The translations under genes and the position numbers were made by a program. From assembly GCA_040882555.1 (NCBI GenBank), contig JBBEBC010000049.1, positions 1 to 5,886 on the forward strand: a stretch of DNA of 5,886 nt. The letters are read 5' to 3'. The DNA comes from M30B66 sp040882555. Lineage in GTDB: Bacteria; Bacteroidota; Bacteroidia; M30B66. The notes beneath the pieces are model-generated. The model made no database searches. It had not been told where the DNA came from and saw only the letters and a list, made by a program, of their open reading frames with translations. Of this stretch, positions 1-4,376 are shown piece by piece (the stretch's first letter is position 1; the number at the start of each line of letters is the position of its first letter).

Positions 1-825
1 GAGCAACAAGCGTATGCGCACTTACAGTCGATTGTTAAAAATAGGCATATCGATATCATCATCTCCGATAATCGTTACTATTTCAGACATGAAAACATCA
101 TTTCCATCCTTTTATGCCATCAATTAAGTCCCGAATTACCCAAAGGCTTTTCACTTTTTAAAAGACAATTTCAAAAACGGGTAGCTCACTTAATGAATCA
201 TTTCGATGAGGTTTGGGTTCCAGATTTTGAAGCAAAGAATTCATTATCGGGACAACTTAGCATCAACCCGTTCCTTGAAATTCCTGCAATTCACATCGGA
301 GTACTCAGTCGTTTTGATGAGCTTCCAGCCTCAGATGAAAAAGAGAAACATGTACTAATTGCATCTGGTCCACAACCGCAGTTGGATATACTGATTTCTG
401 AATTTATTCGAATCTATTCATCAACTGTAACCTCACTTACAATTATAACTAGTAGTCCATATAATAATAAAAATACATTAAACAATGTGGAGGTTTTGGT
501 GCTTTCAAGCGATGAAGAATTCGCCTATAGAATACAATCAGCTTCTCACATCATCTCTCGCTCTGGTTATTCCTCAGTGATGGATTTTATTGCCTTAAAT
601 AGAACAGCTTTGTTAATTCCAACTCCGGGGCAAACGGAACAAGAATACCTTGCAGAACACCTGAAAAAATTCGGTTTCTCTAGTATGAAACAAAAGGATT
701 TGCTAACAACCACTTCACCCGAAGGGCTAATAAAACCGAAGAAATTGAATCTTCAGCGGGATATTCACAAAAGCCTCTCAGAAAACATTAAAAGACTAAT
801 CAATGAAATTAGTCAAAACGAATAA
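1..825 (+). CDS. MurG-like (GT28/GT1-type) glycosyltransferase, 5' truncated by window edge
   Basis: The frame is open from base 1, and residues encoded upstream of the first ATG (193) fit the family, so that ATG is internal and the true start lies outside the window. 274 residues are visible. Family members are usually about 340-380 aa, so roughly 80-100 residues are missing. Visible motifs (numbered from base 1) are ISDNRYYFRH at 21-30 followed by CHQLSPE (39-45), the acceptor-side signature of a Bacteroidota glycosyltransferase family. Further on are WVPDF (73-77), a SGPQPQ loop (122-127) opening the second Rossmann-like domain, and SRSGYSSVMD (186-195) with PTPGQTEQEYLA (207-218), which resembles the nucleotide-sugar binding region of MurG. 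The family often has Gly where Tyr27 sits. It is probably a cytoplasmic or membrane-peripheral enzyme using a nucleotide-sugar donor. The acceptor is unknown and no neighbouring polysaccharide genes are visible. The 3' end overlaps the convergent permease gene by 17 bp. The fold class is secure, the substrate is not. Confidence 0.85.
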   Translation, partial: EQQAYAHLQSIVKNRHIDIIISDNRYYFRHENIISILLCHQLSPELPKGFSLFKRQFQKRVAHLMNHFDEVWVPDFEAKNSLSGQLSINPFLEIPAIHIGVLSRFDELPASDEKEKHVLIASGPQPQLDILISEFIRIYSSTVTSLTIITSSPYNNKNTLNNVEVLVLSSDEEFAYRIQSASHIISRSGYSSVMDFIALNRTALLIPTPGQTEQEYLAEHLKKFGFSSMKQKDLLTTTSPEGLIKPKKLNLQRDIHKSLSENIKRLINEISQNE

Positions 826-2038
826 CCCTAGCTGGCTTAATCCTAGTAATTAGCAAAGAGGGAATTAATAATATAACGAGGCAAATCGTAAATGTAAATG
901 CATTAAGTGCGATTACATGTTCAGGCAGTAGGTAAATAGGAACGATGGATAGGTAATATGTTTCTTGATTTAGTGTTATTAAGCCTGTTGCCGATTGTAG
1001 GTAACAAAACCCTAAGCCTAGAACATTGCCAATAAGTAAACCTGAACCGATAATTACACCTGCCTGACGCATAAAAATCGATATAATTAATCGGTTTCCC
1101 GCGCCCATTGTTTTGAGTAATCCGATAGTTTTGGTTCGCTCAAGAATCATAATTAGTAACGAAGTAATCATGTTTATCATTGATACAATCAGCATTAGGC
1201 TAATGATGATATACACATTGGTATCCATCAAATCGAGCCAGCTAAAAATCTGAGGATATCTCCTTGTGATACTTTCACTAGTTAAATCAGCTGGAATAAT
1301 TGCATAGATCAAATCATCCATTTCATCCAACTGCTTGAAATCATCGATATCAACTTCCAAAGCTCCCGCTTGATCATCGTCCCAGCGATTCAGCTTCCTT
1401 ACAACACGAATATCTCCAAAGATGAAGCGCTTATCAAATTCCTGTTCACCTAAACCAGTATTGTATACGCCTGCAATTGTAAACTTCCTCGCCTTCGGCG
1501 GATCCTGAACAAAATACATTACAAAAGAACTATCCACATCTAAGCCGAGCAGCCTTGCATGCGCCTGAGATACAAGAACTTCCCGCGAAGCGGCAGTATC
1601 ACTAAACTCTAGCATCCGCCCGCTAACTAAGCTTTTTTTGAGAAATTCCTGGGGGTAATCAGCGTCAAGACCTTTGTAAACAACCCCTTCAATGGCATCA
1701 CCCGATTTTATGATTCCAGGCTTATTTGCAACAGCAACAACCGATTTCACGCCGGGAAGGGCTTTTACCAAATCAACGTAATCATCGCTAATAGTTAAAG
1801 GCTCATTACTAAGAGAATGATTGGCATCATGCTTCGTTATTTGAATATGAGCGCCGAAACCGATAACTTTCGCCCTGATCTCCTGTTGAAATCCGGTAAC
1901 TATGGCTATAGACACAATCATAACAGCAATGCCAACAGCAATGCCTCCAATGGCAATTCTAACTATTGGAGTGGAAAGCCGCGGCGAGTCTTTGCCTGAC
2001 TTAAGAAGCCTTGATGCAATAAATCCGGAGGTGCTCAA
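809..2038 (-). CDS. LolC/LolE-type lipoprotein-release ABC transporter permease (FtsX superfamily)
   Basis: This 409-residue protein has the full LolC/E architecture and the usual family length of about 400 aa. There is a cytoplasmic N-terminus, TM1 at about 25-48, and a large periplasmic MacB-PCD-like domain at about 50-270. TM2 (about 274-298) is followed by the cytoplasmic coupling segment ERTKTIGLLKTMGA (300-313). TM3 (about 322-347), TM4 (about 376-397) and a KPARVIRFD tail complete it. By family knowledge it pairs with a LolD-type ATPase in the inner membrane to release outer-membrane lipoproteins. No LolD gene is visible, and in many Bacteroidota the ATPase is encoded elsewhere. The start is TTG (2036-2038): the frame has a stop three codons upstream (2045-2047), no ATG or GTG lies between, and the N-terminus SGFIASRLL matches the expected family start. 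Specificity for lipoproteins rather than another FtsX-type function is inferred. The gene diverges from the NamZ-like gene across 25 bp. Confidence 0.9.
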   Translation of the reverse strand: MSTSGFIASRLLKSGKDSPRLSTPIVRIAIGGIAVGIAVMIVSIAIVTGFQQEIRAKVIGFGAHIQITKHDANHSLSNEPLTISDDYVDLVKALPGVKSVVAVANKPGIIKSGDAIEGVVYKGLDADYPQEFLKKSLVSGRMLEFSDTAASREVLVSQAHARLLGLDVDSSFVMYFVQDPPKARKFTIAGVYNTGLGEQEFDKRFIFGDIRVVRKLNRWDDDQAGALEVDIDDFKQLDEMDDLIYAIIPADLTSESITRRYPQIFSWLDLMDTNVYIIISLMLIVSMINMITSLLIMILERTKTIGLLKTMGAGNRLIISIFMRQAGVIIGSGLLIGNVLGLGFCYLQSATGLITLNQETYYLSIVPIYLLPEHVIALNAFTFTICLVILLIPSLLITRIKPARVIRFD

Positions 2039-2063
2039 CTGTATCTACACTAAATAATCAATC
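2039..2063. other. 25-bp divergent gene junction
   Basis: This is the whole non-coding space between the UUG start of the leftward permease and the ATG of the rightward NamZ-like gene. It is AT-rich (TAAATAATCAATC at 2051-2063). It is too short to hold a complete -33/-7 promoter for either direction. I found no exact TAnnTTTG element for either gene here or close by inside the flanking coding sequence. Promoters for both genes, if they exist here, must lie partly inside the opposing coding regions. Confidence 0.5.
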
Positions 2064-3287
2064 ATGAGAGTGCGCCAAGTTAGGAAATTTGTATCCCTTT
2101 TTGCCATTGCCTGCTTCGGGCTTATTCCTCATCATTTGTTGAAATCTCAGATTTTTAGCAAAGTGGAAGTTGTTATTCGTAACGATGAAAATGTAGACTT
2201 GGGCGCTGAACGTATGGATGAGTACCTTCCAATGATTCAAGGTAAGCGCGTTGCTCTCGTCGCTAATCACACTTCTCTTGTTGGGAATACGCATCTGGTT
2301 GATGTCCTCTTGCAGAAGAAAGTGAATATCGTTAAAGTTTTTGCCCCTGAACATGGTTTCCGAGGTAGTGCTGATGCAGGTGAACATGTGAATAGTGCCA
2401 AGGACGAAAAAACGGGATTAACGCTCATTTCGTTATACGGCAATAATAAAAAGCCCAGCGCCGAGCAATTGAAAGACGTTGACATCGTGGTTTTTGATAT
2501 TCAAGATATTGGAGCCCGTTTTTATACCTACATCTCAACAATGTCGTACGTTATGGAAGCATGTGCAGAGTCCCAAATTTCAATGATTGTGCTCGATAGG
2601 CCAAATCCAAATGGACATTATGTAGATGGACCCGTTTTAGAGCCTGCTTTTTCATCGTTTGTGGGCTTACATCCTGTGCCAGTGGTGCATGGAATGACAG
2701 TTGGCGAATATGCTCAAATGGTGAATGGAGAAGGCTGGTTGAAAAACAAAGTGAAATGTGATTTGAAGGTTATCCCTTGCAGGGGATGGGCTCACAGTAA
2801 TTATTATCAGCTCACCGTTCCTCCTTCGCCGAATCTTAAAACCATGAATGCCATTTATCTGTATCCGTCTCTTTGCTTTTTCGAAGGAACAATTGTGAGC
2901 GTTGGTAGAGGTACAGAAACACCTTTTGAGGTAATAGGTTATCCTACCAGCACTATCGGTTCATACAATTTCACTCCCAAGAGCGGGCCTGGAAGTAAAT
3001 CGCCAATGTATGAAGGCAAGGATTGCCGGGGCTTTAACCTTCGTCCTTTTGGTGAAAATTTCGTGAGAGATACCGGCAGATTATACATGTTTTGGATATC
3101 TAGCCTTATTGAATCCGAGGAGAATGATCCCAAGTTTTTCAATTCTTTTTTCGACAAGCTAGCAGGAACAGATGAGTTACGAAAGCAACTCATTGCAGGA
3201 AAAACGGAAGATGAAATACGTAAAAGCTGGGAGCCTGCTTTGAATCAATACAGAGAAATGCGCAAGCAATACCTAATTTATCAATAG
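2064..3287 (+). CDS. namZ: Secreted DUF1343 / NamZ-type exo-beta-N-acetylmuramidase (GH171 family)
   Basis: The 407-residue protein matches the DUF1343 (YbbC/NamZ) family over its length. Characterised members remove MurNAc from the non-reducing end of peptidoglycan fragments during wall turnover. The N-terminus (MRVRQVRKFVSLFAIACFGL) is a basic then hydrophobic export signal ending near residue 29, so the enzyme should be periplasmic or outer-membrane-associated. Visible family motifs are VANHTS (66-71), FAPEHGFRG (93-101; the Glu of PEHG is the likely catalytic acid), FDIQDIGARFYTY (144-156), LDRPNPNG (177-184), PPSPN (253-257), YPSLCFFEGT (267-276) and SVGRGTETPFE (279-289). The ATG at 2064 is chosen because it includes the export signal; the next in-frame ATG, at residue 51, would delete it. 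Cys17 in AIAC is a poor lipobox, so lipidation is possible but not favoured. It is first in a tight three-gene cluster. The family call is strong; the exact substrate is inferred from homologues. Confidence 0.88.
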   Translation: MRVRQVRKFVSLFAIACFGLIPHHLLKSQIFSKVEVVIRNDENVDLGAERMDEYLPMIQGKRVALVANHTSLVGNTHLVDVLLQKKVNIVKVFAPEHGFRGSADAGEHVNSAKDEKTGLTLISLYGNNKKPSAEQLKDVDIVVFDIQDIGARFYTYISTMSYVMEACAESQISMIVLDRPNPNGHYVDGPVLEPAFSSFVGLHPVPVVHGMTVGEYAQMVNGEGWLKNKVKCDLKVIPCRGWAHSNYYQLTVPPSPNLKTMNAIYLYPSLCFFEGTIVSVGRGTETPFEVIGYPTSTIGSYNFTPKSGPGSKSPMYEGKDCRGFNLRPFGENFVRDTGRLYMFWISSLIESEENDPKFFNSFFDKLAGTDELRKQLIAGKTEDEIRKSWEPALNQYREMRKQYLIYQ

Positions 3288-3289
3288 CA

Positions 3290-3628
3290 TTGAAAGAGCT
3301 TGTTGAATTATCAAATTTCCAGTTGCTTGACCTTCGCGTTGGTACTATTATCAAAGCAGAGGACTTTAAAGAAGCAAAGAAGCCAGCTATCAAATTATGG
3401 ATAGATTTTGGTGAATTGGGCATTTTGCAAAGCAGCGCTCAGATCACCAAGCGATACACTTCCGAAGTATTAATTGGGACACAGATTGTTGCCATTGTTA
3501 ATTTTCCTCACCTAAGAGTAGCAGGTTTTAAATCTGAATGTTTAGTTTTGGGCGCAACCGACCATCAAGGTGATGTGGTGCTGCTTAGACCAGATGAAAA
3601 AACTTTAGATGGCTGGCCCGTTGCCTGA
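3290..3628 (+). CDS. csaA: CsaA-type tRNA-binding (EMAPII-like OB-fold) protein
   Basis: A 112-residue protein, about the length of Bacillus subtilis CsaA (110 aa), and collinear with that family. Key segments are LLDLRVGTI (12-20), AKKPAIKLWIDFG (29-41), QSSAQITKRY (47-56), the NFPHLRVAGFKSECLVLG block (71-88) and VVLLRPDE (96-103). This is a stand-alone tRNA_bind OB fold, expected to form a cytoplasmic homodimer. CsaA has been described both as a tRNA-binding protein and as a secretion-related chaperone; its physiological role is unsettled. The start is taken as TTG at 3290-3292, two bases after the NamZ stop. It gives a normal family N-terminus, and I saw no in-frame ATG between it and the conserved core. 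The gene ends with adjacent in-frame stops TGA TAA (3626-3631). The 2-bp spacing suggests translational coupling to the upstream gene. Confidence 0.95.
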   Translation: MKELVELSNFQLLDLRVGTIIKAEDFKEAKKPAIKLWIDFGELGILQSSAQITKRYTSEVLIGTQIVAIVNFPHLRVAGFKSECLVLGATDHQGDVVLLRPDEKTLDGWPVA

Positions 3629-3644
3629 TAACGACTTACTACCG

Positions 3645-4160
3645 ATGAAAAAGCGACTAAAACCTGAATTTTCTCTTGCCTTTGAAAATGCTTCTGAGAG
3701 TACCGGATTCTTATTCTGGCAACTTACCAATCTATGGCAACGCAAAATGAAGGAAAGTTTCGATCCGCTTGGTCTCACCCACGTTCAGTTTTTGTTGCTC
3801 AATTCTTTGGCTACCTTAAATAAAAATGAGGACAAGGTTGTTACTCAAATGATGCTTTCTGTTTACTCTGGCTGCGATAAAATGATGGTTTCTAAAGTAC
3901 TTAGGACTTTGGAGGAAAAGAAATTGGTTATGCGTAAAGATCATCATTCCGACTCAAGGTCGAAATCACTTTTACTCACTCCCAAAGGCATGCAGCTTTT
4001 GGAACAAGCAACAATTGTTTTCACTGAATCAGAAGCTGAATTTTTCAAGCCTTTGAAAGGGAAAGAGAAGGATGTTGAGAAGAGAATGAAGAAACTTCTT
4101 AAGCAAGAACGCAAAAAAGGAAAGGACTCGGAAGGCAATTCTGAGAGTGATGAAAATTAA
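3645..4160 (+). CDS. MarR-family winged-helix transcriptional regulator
   Basis: Starting from the ATG at 3645 the protein has 171 residues and begins MKKRLKPEFSLAFENA, a typical start for Bacteroidota MarR proteins. An in-frame ATG at 3609 would add 12 residues and overlap csaA by 20 bp; I prefer 3645. Helix 1 (about 18-38, STGFLFWQLTNLWQRKM) and the C-terminal helices would form the dimer interface. LTHVQFLLLNSLATL (44-58) begins the winged helix-turn-helix. CDKMMVSKVLRTLEEKKLV (77-95) contains the DNA-recognition helix, and DSRSK (103-107) is the conserved wing motif. LTPKG (111-115) follows. The tail from about 140 to 171 is very rich in Lys, Glu, Asp and Ser and is probably partly disordered. 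The single Cys77 lies just before the recognition helix, not at the N-terminal position of OhrR-type peroxide sensors. Ligand and targets are unknown; location suggests autoregulation of the 2064-4160 cluster or action on the adjacent receptor promoter. Confidence 0.9.
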   Translation: MKKRLKPEFSLAFENASESTGFLFWQLTNLWQRKMKESFDPLGLTHVQFLLLNSLATLNKNEDKVVTQMMLSVYSGCDKMMVSKVLRTLEEKKLVMRKDHHSDSRSKSLLLTPKGMQLLEQATIVFTESEAEFFKPLKGKEKDVEKRMKKLLKQERKKGKDSEGNSESDEN

Positions 4161-4165
4161 TTTTC
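4152..4165. repeat. 14-bp perfect palindrome GAAAATTAATTTTC
   Basis: A perfect inverted repeat without spacer spans the last codons and stop of the MarR gene and abuts the TTG of the -33 element of the next promoter. AT-rich palindromes of this size are the general shape of MarR-family operators, which makes a regulatory role conceivable. An AT-only core such as AAAATTAATTTT arises easily by chance, however, and no second copy was found near the other genes. Confidence 0.35.
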
Positions 4166-4197
4166 TTGTTTTATAAAAATTTTAGCCCTTACCTTTG
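4166..4197 (+). promoter_or_regulatory. Bacteroidota-type promoter for the TonB receptor leader
   Basis: TACCTTTG at 4190-4197 matches the Bacteroidota -7 consensus TAnnTTTG exactly. A TTG at 4166-4168 lies 21 bases upstream, within the usual -33 to -7 spacing. Transcription would be expected to begin around 4203-4206, right at the 5' edge of the riboswitch aptamer, which supports the call. The promoter starts six bases after the MarR stop codon. No GC-rich hairpin with a T-run separates the two genes, so readthrough from the upstream operon is also possible. Confidence 0.75.
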
Positions 4198-4203
4198 TGG
4201 CAT

Positions 4204-4300
4204 CTTCAAGGGGTGCCTTCTGAAACGTTGGCTGAGATAATACCCTTTCCCGGTTTCCATGCCGGGACGAACCTGATCCGGGTAATGCCGGCGTAGGGAG
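4204..4300 (+). promoter_or_regulatory. TPP riboswitch (THI element)
   Basis: All hallmark conserved segments of the thiamine pyrophosphate aptamer are present in order: GGGGTGCC (4210-4217), GGCTGAGA (4230-4237), TACCC (4241-4245), GAACCTGATCCGGGTAATGC (4269-4288) and GCGTAGGGA (4291-4299). P2 forms from GGGT 4211-4214 with ACCC 4242-4245. P3 is short, GCC 4215-4217 with GGC 4230-4232. P4 is CCT 4272-4274 with AGG 4295-4297, and P5 is CCGG 4278-4281 with CCGG 4288-4291. P1 is weak, roughly CTTC 4204-4207 with the GGAG near 4297-4300. An optional extra hairpin, CCCGG 4249-4253 with CCGGG 4262-4266 around an 8-base loop, lies between P2 and P4. By family knowledge TPP binding lowers expression of the downstream gene, here the TonB-dependent receptor. 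The orientation and the 76-base distance to the start codon fit direct cis control. Confidence 0.96.
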
Positions 4301-4376
4301 CGATTGGTAATGAATAGTTAGTCGGATTTGCCGGCCCCTTGCACGTCCATTGTGTTGTATTTAAAACAATTCAGTG
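4301..4376 (+). promoter_or_regulatory. Leader / putative expression platform between TPP aptamer and receptor start
   Basis: This segment has no obvious intrinsic terminator, because no T-run follows a GC stem, and no strong Shine-Dalgarno sequence. Three pairing options are visible. GTCGG 4321-4325 with CCGGC 4331-4335 forms a local 5-bp hairpin with a 5-base loop and one G-U pair. CCCCTTG 4335-4341 is exactly complementary to CAAGGGG 4207-4213 at the 5' side of the aptamer, which would be incompatible with P2. GTTGT 4354-4358 with ACAAT 4366-4370 forms a small hairpin ending six bases before the ATG. The first two share C4335 and compete, as expected of a switch. Whether control acts on translation or on transcription cannot be decided from the sequence. 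Confidence 0.55.

Noticed and set aside
193..825. Treating the ATG at 193 as the start of the glycosyltransferase
   Set aside because: The frame stays open to base 1, and the upstream residues contain the family motifs SDNRY and CHQL, so 193 is internal.
1817..1999. Short plus-strand open frame of 60 codons with Asn/Ser repeats
   Set aside because: It lies wholly antisense to the N-terminal part of the LolE-type permease, and its Asn/Ser-rich content is a mirror of the hydrophobic Ile/Ala/Val codons on the other strand.
2064..2120. NamZ as a lipoprotein through Cys17
   Set aside because: The sequence before the Cys (AIA) lacks the usual Leu/Val/Ile at -3, and the hydrophobic stretch continues past it; an ordinary signal peptide fits better.
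2058..2485. Minus-strand open frames over the start of the NamZ-like gene
   Set aside because: They are antisense to a well-supported conserved coding sequence, with no recognisable motifs and no promoter.
2939..3423. Minus-strand open frames over the end of namZ and the start of csaA
   Set aside because: They are shadows of two strongly conserved genes and have no domain-like features.
3944..4138. Minus-strand 64-codon frame rich in Ser and Phe
   Set aside because: It is the complement of the Lys/Glu-rich tail of the MarR protein (Ser/Phe/Leu arise opposite Glu and Lys codons).
4321..4370. Intrinsic terminator in the receptor leader
   Set aside because: The hairpins at 4321-4335 and 4354-4370 are short and neither is followed by a run of T, so the usual terminator signature is absent.
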